This document shows, one piece after another, positions 8,124-16,330 of a stretch of DNA of 64,000 nucleotides. Position 1 is the stretch's first letter, and each line of letters opens with the position of its first letter. Position numbers and translations under genes: made by a program. The stretch comes from Sphingobium sp. GTDB taxonomy: Bacteria; Pseudomonadota; Alphaproteobacteria; Sphingomonadales; Sphingomonadaceae. Location: contig JAHFPV010000010.1 of assembly GCA_023266575.1 (NCBI GenBank), positions 85,518 to 149,517 on the forward strand, read 5' to 3'. The notes beneath the pieces were generated by a model. It did not search any database. It worked only from the letters and a program-made list of their open reading frames with translations, and was not told where the DNA came from.

Positions 8124-9455
8124 CTACCCCTTGCGCTCGTCATCCACCATGTCGGGGGCCAGCTCCAGCCCGGCGCGGCCATGCGCGACTGTATGCGCCG
8201 GTGCCTTGGGATGGGGCACGTCGATCGGCTCCTCGACCTCCAGCATCCCCTCCCATTTGGTGATGACCGATGTGGCGATGGCGTTGCCCAGCACGTTGGT
8301 GGCGGTGCGGCCCATGTCCATGAAATGATCGACCGCCAGGATGAAGGCGACGCCCTCGACCGGGAGGTCGAACTGGCCCAGCGTGGCCGCGACCACGACC
8401 AGCGACGCGCGCGGCACGGCGGCGATGCCCTTGCTGGTCACCATCAGCACCAGCAGGATCGTTATCTGGGTCGCGATCGGCAGGTCGATGCCATAGGCCT
8501 GCGCGATGAAGATGGTCGCGAAGGTCGAATACATCATCGACCCGTCGAGGTTGAAGCTGTAGCCCAAGGGCAGCACGAAGCTGTAGATACGGCGCGGCAC
8601 GCCGAAGCGATCGAGCTGCTCCAGCATCTTGGGATAGGCGGCTTCGGACGAAGCGGTGGAAAAGGCGATCAATATCGGTTCGCGGACATAGCGGATCAGC
8701 GTGAACATCCGCTTGCCGAGGAATATCGATCCCGCCGCAAACAGCAGCAGCCAAAGCGCGCCCAGCGCGATATAGAATTCACCGATCAGCTCACCAAAGG
8801 TGACCAGCACGCCCAGCCCCTCGGTCGTCACGACCGACGCCAGCGCCCCGAACACGGCGAAGGGGGCGACGCGCATGACATAGCCTGTCACCTGCAACAT
8901 CAGCTCGACCATCGATTCGATGACGGTGACGACCGGCTTGCCCTTTTCGCCGATCGCGGTCAGCGCGACGCCGACGAACAGCGAGAATACGACGATCTGG
9001 AGGATCGAATTGTCCGCCATCGCGCCGACCATGGAGGTCGGAAAGACATGCAGGATGAAATCGCGGAAATTGAGCGCTTCGGTATTCACGCCCGATTCCG
9101 CGCCCGACCGGACCAGGTTCAGCCCTTCCCCCGGCGCGAAGAAATTGACGAAGATCAGGCCCAAAGTCAGCGAAATCAGGCTGGCGATCACGAACCAGGC
9201 AAGCGCCCGCCCGCCGATCCGCCCCAGCGCGGCGCTGTCTCCCATATGGGCGATGCCCGCGACCAGGGTGGAGAACACCAGCGGCGCGATGATCATCTTG
9301 ATCAGGTGGAGAAATATGTCGGCCAGCAGGTGGAAATAGCCAGCCACATCCTTGGCCAGCGTCTTGTCGCTGCCAACCCACAGATTGGCTGCGAAGCCTA
9401 CAATCACCCCCAGGACCATGCCGGTGAGAATGAAGGCCGTCAGTCTGTTACGCAT
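8124..9455 (-). CDS. DctA-like dicarboxylate/amino acid:cation symporter
   Basis: 443 residues from ATG 9455, chosen because GAGGGAC lies 8-14 bases upstream and the protein then starts MRNRLTAFILTGM at the first span; the longer frame to 9572 is not hydrophobic. DAACS family: hairpin-1 STASSEAAYPKML, TM7 motif SFNLDGSMMYS, hairpin 2 TSKGIAAVPRASLVV and TM8 VDHFMDMGRTATNVLGN. The conserved Asp in NLDGS and DMGRTATN is intact, unlike the symporter at 5592-6902. Substrate probably C4-dicarboxylates or glutamate/aspartate; it cannot be fixed from sequence. Confidence 0.88.
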   Translation of the reverse strand: MRNRLTAFILTGMVLGVIVGFAANLWVGSDKTLAKDVAGYFHLLADIFLHLIKMIIAPLVFSTLVAGIAHMGDSAALGRIGGRALAWFVIASLISLTLGLIFVNFFAPGEGLNLVRSGAESGVNTEALNFRDFILHVFPTSMVGAMADNSILQIVVFSLFVGVALTAIGEKGKPVVTVIESMVELMLQVTGYVMRVAPFAVFGALASVVTTEGLGVLVTFGELIGEFYIALGALWLLLFAAGSIFLGKRMFTLIRYVREPILIAFSTASSEAAYPKMLEQLDRFGVPRRIYSFVLPLGYSFNLDGSMMYSTFATIFIAQAYGIDLPIATQITILLVLMVTSKGIAAVPRASLVVVAATLGQFDLPVEGVAFILAVDHFMDMGRTATNVLGNAIATSVITKWEGMLEVEEPIDVPHPKAPAHTVAHGRAGLELAPDMVDDERKG

Positions 9456-9633
9456 CCGTGTCCCTCTAGGCCGCAGGAGCCAAAGCTCCGCGCTTCTTTT
9501 ACGTCTGTCAGGCCGACACCTAACAGGCCCATGGGCCACCGGCAATCGGCGCGCGTCAGGGGGCATCAGCATAGACGAACAAGCGCACGCTTTCCGCGCC
9601 TCGCTTCGTCCGAAATGGTGGCGTCAGAAGCGC

Positions 9634-10209
9634 TTAGGGGTAGAGAAAACCCTCGTTCCAGCCATCGCCAGCGCGGGTGAACAGCCGCCGCTCATGCAGA
9701 CGATGCTCGCGATCCTGCCAGAATTCGATCCGCTGCGGCGTGACGCAAAAGCCCGACCAGTGCGGCGGGCGCGGCACCGGCCCGCCCTCGAACCGCGCCC
9801 GTTCAGCCTCATAGCGGTCCATGAAGGTCTGGCGGTCGGGCAGGGGGCGGGACTGGTCGGATGCCCAGGCACCCAGCTGGCTGTCGCGGCTGCGGGTCGC
9901 AAAATAGGCGTCGGCAGTCGCATCATCGACCGGGCCGACCGGGCCTTCGATCCGGATCTGCCGCCGCGCCGATTTCCAGTGGAACAGCAAGGCCGCATGG
10001 GGATTGGCCAGCAGCTCGCCCGCCTTGCGCCCCTCAAAATTGGTGTAAAAGACAAAGCCGTCCGGGCCATGCCCTTTCAGCAGCACCATCCGCACCGACG
10101 GATGGCCGTCCGCGTCTGCGGTGGCGAGCGCCATGGCGTTGCTGTCGTTGATTTCACTCTCGCGCGCCTGGGCGTACCAGTCGTCGAACAGGGCAAAGGG
10201 ATCGGTCAT
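9634..10209 (-). CDS. pdxH: Pyridoxamine/pyridoxine 5'-phosphate oxidase
   Basis: FMN enzyme making pyridoxal phosphate from PNP or PMP. 191 residues. Family features: N-terminal [34 protein letters not shown] (FMN site), [17 protein letters not shown], and the substrate pair R-x-H in REHRLHER. The usual C-terminal R-L-(A/S)-P is replaced by EGFLYP, a small oddity. The gene stands alone; the 178-base space up to 9633 shows no further gene. Confidence 0.93.
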   Translation of the reverse strand: MTDPFALFDDWYAQARESEINDSNAMALATADADGHPSVRMVLLKGHGPDGFVFYTNFEGRKAGELLANPHAALLFHWKSARRQIRIEGPVGPVDDATADAYFATRSRDSQLGAWASDQSRPLPDRQTFMDRYEAERARFEGGPVPRPPHWSGFCVTPQRIEFWQDREHRLHERRLFTRAGDGWNEGFLYP

Positions 10210-10264
10210 GCCCGGTCTTTAGGGGCCGGACGTGGCCCTGTCGATACGGGCTGACCGAAGGGGA

Positions 10265-10287
10265 GGGGGTGCCGGCGCGACACCCCC
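10265..10287 (-). terminator. Hairpin terminator after the outer-membrane protein gene
   Basis: GGGGGTG (10265-10271) pairs with CACCCCC (10281-10287) around a 9-base loop, 9 bases downstream of the stop of the minus-strand gene ending at 10296. No long T tract follows, so efficiency is uncertain. Confidence 0.45.
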
Positions 10288-10295
10288 TTACATCC

Positions 10296-11639
10296 TCAGA
10301 AGCGGAAGCCCAGACCGGCCGACCAGCTGGTATAGTCGCCCGCCTTGATCAGGTTGAAGTTCAGCCGGATGAGGTCGCGGGCGTTGCGCGCCGATTCTTC
10401 GCGGCCCCTGATGCCCAGCGACAGGGTCATTTCGTGGAAGGTGTTATAATAGAGCTTGTCGCCGCTATAGTTGGTCAGCGCATAGCTGGCCCGCACCGAC
10501 GTATTGCGTCCGAACCCGCGGAATTTGAGCGGCAGGTCATAGGCCAGCCCGTTGCGGAATGCCCAGTTCTTCAGGCCCGGATTGACGTTATAGCCGGTAA
10601 ATCCGGTGCTCATCGTCGATGTGTAGCCGATCATGTTGCCGATGATCAGCCGACCCCGGCCCAGTCCGTCCAGCACATAGCGGCTGGCCACCGTGGTGGA
10701 GATCATATGGCCGAGCGAACCGAGCTGGTCCGACCCGGTAATGCCATAGCCGATCCGCGGTTCGAGCGACCAGCGCTGCGCGATCAGTGGAAATTCGACG
10801 CCGACGCCGAACTGGGCGGTCGCGGCGCGCGCGCCGTTCACTTCGGAATAGCTGACCGGCAGATCGAATTTCAGCAGGGCGCGGCCGCCTTCGCTCAGGC
10901 GGAAGCTGCGCGCAATCCGGCCGTCCACGCGCATGAAGTCATAGCGGCCGCCATCCGACGAACCGCCGCTATAATTGGCGCCGACGATCCAAGGGTCGCC
11001 CGCCGTGTTGGTGCCGCCATTGGCCGCCTGTTCGATCGCCGAATCGCCCGACGACAGGTCCAGGCTGGAGCGGATCAGGCCGCTCTGCACCGAACCGGGA
11101 TTGCCCGCGAGCGGATCGACCGGCGAATAGCGCGCCAGCGATTTGAGCAGCAGGCGCACCAGCCGTTCGGCTTCGGCGCTGTCGACCTCGTCCAGATATT
11201 CGTTGAACAGGTCGTAGGAGGACTGGCGCGTCACCCCGTTAAAACGGTTCTGGTAGGTTTCGCCTTCCGCATCGAGCGCAGGGATAGAGATGCGGAATAC
11301 CGAGCTGTTGGCGTCATAAAAGCCATAGATTGGCAGGCCGCGAAAATCGATGACGCCGCTGACCGGCAGCAGATCATTATATTGCGCGCCATAACGCTCG
11401 CGCAAACGCTGCGGATTCATGAAATCCTGGCCGTCATTGGCGATGTCCAGGCCATAGCTGTCAGTTCGGGTGAGGCCGCCTGGCAGACCCAGTGTCACGC
11501 CGATGCGGAACAGGCTTTCCAGCTGGTCGAGCTGCTGCGGCGTTGGCGGCGGCGGGCCGACCTGCGCCTGCGCGCTGGTCGCGATCGGGCCGAGCATCGA
11601 CAGGGCGGCCACGGCACCCCATGCAAATTTCTGAAACAT
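10296..11639 (-). CDS. Putative outer-membrane beta-barrel protein
   Basis: 447 residues. Signal peptide to about residue 25 (TSAQAQ), a proline-rich start, a mixed 100-200 region, then alternating short hydrophobic/aromatic strands (RALLKFDLPVSYSEV, WSLEPRIGYGITG) ending in SAGLGFRF, a classic C-terminal Phe insertion signal for the BAM complex. I do not recognise a named family; a transport or autotransporter-like barrel role is possible but unsupported. A monocistronic gene: divergent from the CbpA-like gene and followed by a hairpin. Confidence 0.7.
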   Translation of the reverse strand: MFQKFAWGAVAALSMLGPIATSAQAQVGPPPPTPQQLDQLESLFRIGVTLGLPGGLTRTDSYGLDIANDGQDFMNPQRLRERYGAQYNDLLPVSGVIDFRGLPIYGFYDANSSVFRISIPALDAEGETYQNRFNGVTRQSSYDLFNEYLDEVDSAEAERLVRLLLKSLARYSPVDPLAGNPGSVQSGLIRSSLDLSSGDSAIEQAANGGTNTAGDPWIVGANYSGGSSDGGRYDFMRVDGRIARSFRLSEGGRALLKFDLPVSYSEVNGARAATAQFGVGVEFPLIAQRWSLEPRIGYGITGSDQLGSLGHMISTTVASRYVLDGLGRGRLIIGNMIGYTSTMSTGFTGYNVNPGLKNWAFRNGLAYDLPLKFRGFGRNTSVRASYALTNYSGDKLYYNTFHEMTLSLGIRGREESARNARDLIRLNFNLIKAGDYTSWSAGLGFRF

Positions 11640-11816
11640 GATTTAACCCCCAAAATACTCGCATTCCCCACGCGAGACAGGCGGCGGCTAGCAATTGGCG
11701 GGACGGGGCGCATACCCCAACAGGGTTATGGCGGGCTTGGCGCGCATCCATTGCTTGAATGTCGCGCGATCCTCCGCCACATAGTCGCCAAGTGATGCTT
11801 TTTCGCAACAGGTAAG

Positions 11817-12728
11817 ATGATGGCCGATCCCTATTCCACATTGGGCGTCGCGCGCGGCGCGACCGACGCGGAGATCAAGTCCGCCTATCGCAAGCTGGCC
11901 AAGGAATTGCACCCCGACAAAAACCGGGACAATCCCAAGGCTGCGGAGAAATTTTCTGCCGCGACCAACGCCTATGACCTGCTGTCCGACAAGGACAAGC
12001 GCGCCCGTTTCGACCGGGGTGAAATTGACGCTGATGGCAATCCGACCGCGCCCTTCGGTTTTGGCGGCGGCGGGGGCGGGGGCGGTTTTCGCGGCCAGCC
12101 GGGCGGCTTTGAAACGGGCGGCGCTGATTTCGGCGATATTTTCGAAGGATTGTTCGGCGGCGCGGGGCGGCGCGCGGGCGGTGGCTTTGGCCGTCAGGCA
12201 CCTTTACCCAGGGGCGCCAACGTCGCCTACCGGCTGGCGGTGCAATTTGCCGACGCGGCCATATTGGCGCCGCAGCGGATCACCTTGCAGGATGGCAAGA
12301 CCATCGACTTGAAACTGCCCGCCGGGGTCGAAAACGGCACCCAGATGCGGCTGTCGGGCAAGGGGCAGCAGGGACCGGGCGGCGCGGGCGATGCGATCGT
12401 CACGATCGACTTGCGCCCGCACCCCTTCTTCACCCGCGACGGCGACAATGTGCGGCTCGACCTGCCGATCACGCTCGACGAAGCGGTCAGGGGCGGCAAG
12501 GTCAAGGTGCCGACCGTCGATGGCCCGGTGATGCTGGGCGTGCCCGCAGGCACTGCGTCGGGCAAGACGCTGCGGCTGCGCGGCAAGGGCTTTACCGGCA
12601 AGGACGGCACGCGCGGCGACCAGCTCGTCACCTTGATGGTCGACGTTCCCGCCGATGATCCGGCGATCCAGGCGCTGGTGGAAAATTGGCAGGACCGGCG
12701 GGCCGTGCGCGCCCATCTGGGCGTCTAG
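11817..12728 (+). CDS. CbpA-like DnaJ C-terminal domain co-chaperone
   Basis: 303 residues. J domain at about 5-70 with HPD at 32-34 (KELHPDKN), which stimulates Hsp70 ATPase; a Gly/Phe-rich linker with a run of glycines (about 80-130); then two DnaJ C-terminal beta domains (IDLKLPAGVENG, DLPITLDEAVRGG). The cysteine zinc fingers of true DnaJ are absent, so this is a type II/CbpA form. ATG 11817 and ATG 11820 are both possible; GGTAAG provides a weak ribosome site. Followed by yihY after 15 bases. Confidence 0.88.
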   Translation: MMADPYSTLGVARGATDAEIKSAYRKLAKELHPDKNRDNPKAAEKFSAATNAYDLLSDKDKRARFDRGEIDADGNPTAPFGFGGGGGGGGFRGQPGGFETGGADFGDIFEGLFGGAGRRAGGGFGRQAPLPRGANVAYRLAVQFADAAILAPQRITLQDGKTIDLKLPAGVENGTQMRLSGKGQQGPGGAGDAIVTIDLRPHPFFTRDGDNVRLDLPITLDEAVRGGKVKVPTVDGPVMLGVPAGTASGKTLRLRGKGFTGKDGTRGDQLVTLMVDVPADDPAIQALVENWQDRRAVRAHLGV

Positions 12729-12743
12729 GGCGTTATCGGGCGA

Positions 12744-13700
12744 ATGCCCATGCCTTCGCCCCTGTCGCCTGAATCCCGTCGCCAGCGGATGGCGGGCCAT
12801 ATCCACCGCCACATCAACCGCGTCCGCCCCGGATCGCACCCGTTCGAGATTTTCAAGCGGGTCGCGGTCGGCACCTATAGCGACGGGTTCATCCATGCCG
12901 GGAACCTCGCCTATCTCTCGCTGATGACGCTGTTCCCCTTCTTCATCGTCGCAGCGGCGGTGGCCAGTATCTTTGGCCGGACGCAGGACGGGGTGCAGGC
13001 AGTCAACGCTTTCCTCACCACCGTGCCGAGCGGGGTGGCGGAGGTCGTGCGCCAGCCGATCAACGATGTGCTGGCCGCCCGCTCCGGCCCCCTGCTGTGG
13101 CTGGGCGCGCTGGTGGGTCTGTGGACCGTGGGCAGCCTGATTGAAACGATCCGCGACATTCTCCGCCGCGCCTATGGCACCAAAAGCACCAAGCCCTTCT
13201 GGCGCTACCGGCTGGGCGCAGTCGGCATCACCCTCGTCAGCGTGGTCGCGGTGATGTTCGCTTTCTCGTTGCAGGTCGTCATCACCGGCATCGACCAGTT
13301 TCTGCAACAGATATTGCCCTGGGCCGACGATGCGATCGCGCTGGTGGCGTCGGCCAAGCTGGTGCCGATGGGCATCGTCTGCGTCGCGCTCTGGTCCTTG
13401 TTCGTGTCGCTGACGCCGACCCTGTACAAGGATCGCCGCTTTCCCAAATGGCCCGGTGCGGTCGCCACATCGCTCTGGTGGTATGCAACCACCTTGCTGT
13501 TGCCGCCCACCCTGTCGCTGCTGGGCGGCTATGACCGCACCTATGGCAGTCTGGCGGGCGTCATGATCACGCTCATTTTTTTCTTTCTCGTCGGGCTTGG
13601 CGTGGTAATTGGCGCGGAACTGAATGCGGCGCTGGCGGAATTTCCCGAAGAGGAAGAGGCCGCAGCGCCGGACACCCAAGGGAATGGAACGACGATATGA
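12744..13700 (+). CDS. YihY/BrkB family inner-membrane protein
   Basis: 318 residues, six predicted spans. Typical YihY features: a cytosolic N-terminus, then AGNLAYLSLMTLFPFFIV, a GLWTVGSLIETIRDILRRAYG segment, and LPPTLSLLGGYDRTYGSLAGVM near the end followed by an acidic tail. Function of the family is unsettled (formerly annotated as RNase BN, wrongly). Start at 12744 or ATG 12750. Its TGA overlaps the fabI ATG (ATGA), so coupling with fabI is likely. Confidence 0.85.
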   Translation: MPMPSPLSPESRRQRMAGHIHRHINRVRPGSHPFEIFKRVAVGTYSDGFIHAGNLAYLSLMTLFPFFIVAAAVASIFGRTQDGVQAVNAFLTTVPSGVAEVVRQPINDVLAARSGPLLWLGALVGLWTVGSLIETIRDILRRAYGTKSTKPFWRYRLGAVGITLVSVVAVMFAFSLQVVITGIDQFLQQILPWADDAIALVASAKLVPMGIVCVALWSLFVSLTPTLYKDRRFPKWPGAVATSLWWYATTLLLPPTLSLLGGYDRTYGSLAGVMITLIFFFLVGLGVVIGAELNAALAEFPEEEEAAAPDTQGNGTTI

Positions 13701-14503
13701 ACGGCTTGATGGCAGGAAAGCGTGGCCTCATCATGGGCCTGGCCAATGACAAGTCGCTGGCCTGGGGCATTGCGAAAGCGCTGCATGAACAGGGCGCGGA
13801 ACTGGCTTTCTCCTATCAGGGCGACGCGCTGGCCAAGCGGGTCCGGCCATTGGCAGAGCAGGTCGGATCAGACTTTCTGATCGATTGCGACGTCACCGAC
13901 ATGGACAAGCTGGACGCAGCCTTTGCAGAGATTGAGGCGCGCTGGGGCGGGCTGGATTTCGTGGTTCATGCGATCGGCTTTTCCGACAAGAATGAGCTGC
14001 GCGGCCTCTATGTCGACACCAGCCTGAAAAATTTCCTGCTGACCATGAACGTGTCTGCTTACAGTTTCGTGGCAGTCACCCGTCGCGCCCGCGCGCTGAT
14101 GCCCAATGGCGGCAGCATCCTGACACTGAGCTATTATGGCGCGGAAAAGGTCATCCCCCATTATAACGTCATGGGCGTGGCCAAGGCGGCGCTGGAAACC
14201 AGCGTCAAATATCTGGCGATGGATCTGGGACCGGAAAATATCCGCGTCAACGCCATCTCCGCCGGGCCGATCAAGACGCTGGCCGCCAGTGGCATCGGCG
14301 ATTTCCGTTACATTCTCAAATGGAACGAACTGAACTCGCCCCTGCGCCGCAATGTCACGATCGAGGATGTCGGCGGCGCGGGCCTTTACTTGCTGTCCGA
14401 TCTGGCAAGCGGCGTGACTGGCGAAATCCACCATGTCGATGCCGGCTATAACGTCATCGGCATGAAGGCCGAGGACGCCCCGGACATCGCATTGGACAAG
14501 TGA
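13697..14503 (+). CDS. fabI: Enoyl-[acyl-carrier-protein] reductase (NADH), FabI type
   Basis: Last reductive step of each fatty-acid elongation cycle. 268 residues of the SDR fold. Nucleotide-binding start GLIMGLANDKSLAWGIAKAL, then HAIGFSD, and the FabI-specific Y-x6-K pair at Tyr156 and Lys163 (HYNVMGVAK), with Tyr146/147 in SYYGAEK. Numbering coincides with E. coli FabI. Translationally coupled to yihY by a 4-base overlap. A DUF559-carrying repeat unit begins 8 bases after the stop. Confidence 0.96.
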   Translation: MNGLMAGKRGLIMGLANDKSLAWGIAKALHEQGAELAFSYQGDALAKRVRPLAEQVGSDFLIDCDVTDMDKLDAAFAEIEARWGGLDFVVHAIGFSDKNELRGLYVDTSLKNFLLTMNVSAYSFVAVTRRARALMPNGGSILTLSYYGAEKVIPHYNVMGVAKAALETSVKYLAMDLGPENIRVNAISAGPIKTLAASGIGDFRYILKWNELNSPLRRNVTIEDVGGAGLYLLSDLASGVTGEIHHVDAGYNVIGMKAEDAPDIALDK

Positions 14504-14510
14504 CAACTGA

Positions 14511-14987
14511 CCCTCTCCCTTTAGGGGAGAGGGAGGGGCCCGCCGCGAAGCGGTGGGAGGGTGAGGGGAATGAAGCGACCTGATCCTGCAACGCCAGACT
14601 CGCTGAATCGGGTTCGCGCCATGCGACGCGACCCGACCGAGCCGGAAAGGCGGCTCTGGGCCAGATTGCGCAGTCGCCAGCTTGCAGGACTAAAATTCCG
14701 GCGACAGGTTTGGCTGGTCGATTACATCGCTGATTTCTATTGCGCCGATCTCCGTCTGGTCATCGAAGTTGACGGCGATGACCATGCCGTTAGGGAAGCA
14801 GCCGACCGGCATCGGTCGGAAAGACTGGCACGAGAAGGCTTCCGCATCGTCCGTTTCGCCAATGCGGATGTGTTGAGCAATATCGAAGGGGTGTTGGAGA
14901 CAATATTGATGACGGCGCGCCAAAACCCCTCACCTTCCCACCCGGCTGCGCCGGGCGGGCCCCTCCCTCTCCCCCAAGGGGAGAGGG
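14511..14987 (+). mobile_element. DUF559 unit 2: nuclease gene between about 60-bp terminal inverted repeats
   Basis: Left arm 14511-14568 and right arm 14926-14987 are inverted copies. By eye, the outer 34 positions agree at 32 and the inner 17 at 16; the variable part between them is a hairpin that keeps its pairing although its bases differ. Each arm is hairpin CCCTCTCCC/GGGAGAGGG-type, then GGGGCCCGCC plus a second hairpin, then GGGAGGGTGAGGGG. The arms enclose a single DUF559 gene. The left arm ends in the ribosome site of that gene, the right arm in that of aroC. No clear target duplication. Confidence 0.65.
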
Positions 14988-14995
14988 GAATATGA
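14570..14995 (+). CDS. DUF559 (Vsr-like endonuclease fold) protein, copy 2
   Basis: 141 residues from ATG 14570, with GTGAGGGG at once upstream, all of it inside the left repeat; GTG 14561 is an alternative. Family core: [43 protein letters not shown] (probable metal site) and [19 protein letters not shown], clearly homologous to the copy at 911-1294 over the whole core. The C-terminal 25 or so residues ([17 protein letters not shown]) are translated repeat. The TGA overlaps the aroC ATG, so aroC translation may be coupled to it. Nuclease activity is predicted, not shown. Confidence 0.8.
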   Translation: MKRPDPATPDSLNRVRAMRRDPTEPERRLWARLRSRQLAGLKFRRQVWLVDYIADFYCADLRLVIEVDGDDHAVREAADRHRSERLAREGFRIVRFANADVLSNIEGVLETILMTARQNPSPSHPAAPGGPLPLPQGERGI

Positions 14996-16077
14996 GTTTC
15001 AACACCTTCGGTCGTATGTTCCGCTTCACCACCTGGGGCGAGAGCCATGGTCCTGCGATCGGCGCGGTCGTCGATGGCTGTCCTCCGGGGCTGGACCTGA
15101 GCGAAGCCGACATCCAGCCCTGGCTCGACCTGCGCAAGCCCGGCACGTCCAAATTCACCACCCAGCGGCGCGAGGCGGACGAAGTGCGCATCCTGTCGGG
15201 CGTGTTTGAAGGGCGGACCACCGGCACGCCCATCAGCCTGATGATCGAAAATACCGACCAGCGATCGAAAGATTATTCGGACGTCGCCAAAGCCTATCGC
15301 CCCGGCCATGCCGACTATGCCTATGACGCCAAATATGGGTTCCGCGACTATCGCGGCGGCGGGCGGTCGTCGGCGCGTGAGACCGCGAGCCGGGTCGCGG
15401 CGGGCGCGGTCGCCCGCGCTGTCATCCCCGAAGTCGATATTTTCGCCTATGTCAGCGCCATTGGCGGCGATGCCATCGACTATGATAATTTCGATCCGGC
15501 GCTGATCGGGCAAAATCCCTTCTTCTGCCCGGATGCGCAGGCGGCGGTGCGATGGGAAAAGCTGGTCGATGCCGCGCGGCTCGACGGCTCCTCTCTGGGC
15601 GCCGTGGTCGAATGTGTCGCGTCGGGCGTTCCGGCGGGCTGGGGTGCGCCGCTCTATGCCAAGCTCGACAGCGAACTGGCCAGCGCGATGATGAGCATCA
15701 ACGCGGTCAAGGGGGTCGAGATTGGCGACGGGTTTGCCGCTGCCAGCCTGCGCGGCGAGCAGAATGCCGATCCGATGCGGCCGGGTAACGATGGCCCCAT
15801 CTTCCTCGCCAACCATGCCGGTGGCATCGCCGGCGGCATTTCCACCGGTCAGCCGGTCAAGGTCCGTGTTGCGTTCAAGCCGACCAGCTCGATCCTGATC
15901 CCGGTCGAAACCGTCACGCGCGAAGGCGCGGCGTCCGACATCATCACCAAGGGCCGCCATGACCCCTGCGTCGGCATACGCGGCGTGCCGGTGGTCGAAG
16001 CGATGATGGCGCTGGTACTGGCCGACCAGAAATTGCTCCACCGCGCCCAATGCGGCGAACGCCCCGAAACCGACTGA
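14992..16077 (+). CDS. aroC: Chorismate synthase
   Basis: Final shikimate-pathway enzyme, converting EPSP to chorismate with reduced FMN. 361 residues. All signature blocks are present: [23 protein letters not shown] start, [34 protein letters not shown] and the C-terminal [21 protein letters not shown] 14992 overlaps the DUF559 stop, and its Shine-Dalgarno (GGGGAGAGGGG) is the end of the repeat. The gene may therefore have been placed under new translational control by insertion of the unit. Confidence 0.97.
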   Translation: MSFNTFGRMFRFTTWGESHGPAIGAVVDGCPPGLDLSEADIQPWLDLRKPGTSKFTTQRREADEVRILSGVFEGRTTGTPISLMIENTDQRSKDYSDVAKAYRPGHADYAYDAKYGFRDYRGGGRSSARETASRVAAGAVARAVIPEVDIFAYVSAIGGDAIDYDNFDPALIGQNPFFCPDAQAAVRWEKLVDAARLDGSSLGAVVECVASGVPAGWGAPLYAKLDSELASAMMSINAVKGVEIGDGFAAASLRGEQNADPMRPGNDGPIFLANHAGGIAGGISTGQPVKVRVAFKPTSSILIPVETVTREGAASDIITKGRHDPCVGIRGVPVVEAMMALVLADQKLLHRAQCGERPETD

Positions 16078-16149
16078 CGCGCCAAAGCGAAGCGATCCTG
16101 CGCCGAAAAGGCGAGACGACTCGGCAAATTTAGGATAGGCTCCGTTTCA

Positions 16150-16246
16150 GGCCCGCCACAGGGCCAGCGGCAGAGCGTAAGCCTGGGGAACGTCACCACG
16201 CACAGCGCGGACATGACGACAAAACGTCCCCATACCGCCGCGATAC
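16150..16246 (+). other. Possible structured RNA leader of the SLC13 gene
   Basis: Between aroC and the permease. One long imperfect hairpin spans 16185-16231: GGGGA (16185-16189) with TCCCC (16227-16231), CGTCA (16191-16195) with TGACG (16214-16218), and CC-a-CGC with GCG-c-GG around loop ACA. A smaller GGCCC/GGGCC stem lies at 16150-16154/16161-16165. A strong hairpin follows at 16247-16274. I do not recognise a known riboswitch class, and the pairing could be chance in GC-rich DNA. Confidence 0.3.
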
Positions 16247-16278
16247 GGGCCAGCCATGCAACCATGGCTGGCCCCTTT
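16247..16278 (+). terminator. 12-bp perfect hairpin before the SLC13 gene
   Basis: GGGCCAGCCATG (16247-16258) pairs perfectly with CATGGCTGGCCC (16263-16274) around loop CAAC, followed by CTTTCGTTTC. It could terminate aroC transcripts or act as an attenuator in the leader of the permease gene starting at 16331. Confidence 0.6.
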
Positions 16279-16330
16279 CGTTTCTGCCACGGCAGGACAT
16301 GCGACGCCGCGATCCGGGGGACAGACACAG

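Noticed and set aside
8181-9680. 499-residue open frame on plus strand
   Set aside because: Lies antisense to the DctA-like symporter; composition rich in H, Q, R, D typical of shadow frames in GC-rich DNA; no family pattern.
10269-11795. 508-residue plus-strand open frame
   Set aside because: Antisense to the outer-membrane protein gene, which has a signal peptide and a beta-barrel end.
11688-11912. 74-residue minus-strand frame in the gap before the CbpA-like gene
   Set aside because: Overlaps the J domain start, no ribosome site and no protein-like pattern; the gap is better read as a divergent promoter region.
12204-13679. 491-residue minus-strand open frame
   Set aside because: Antisense to the CbpA-like and YihY genes, both of which have clear motifs; no ribosome site or domain.
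14737-16050. 437-residue minus-strand open frame over aroC
   Set aside because: Shadow of aroC; Arg/Gly/His-rich with no recognisable domain.
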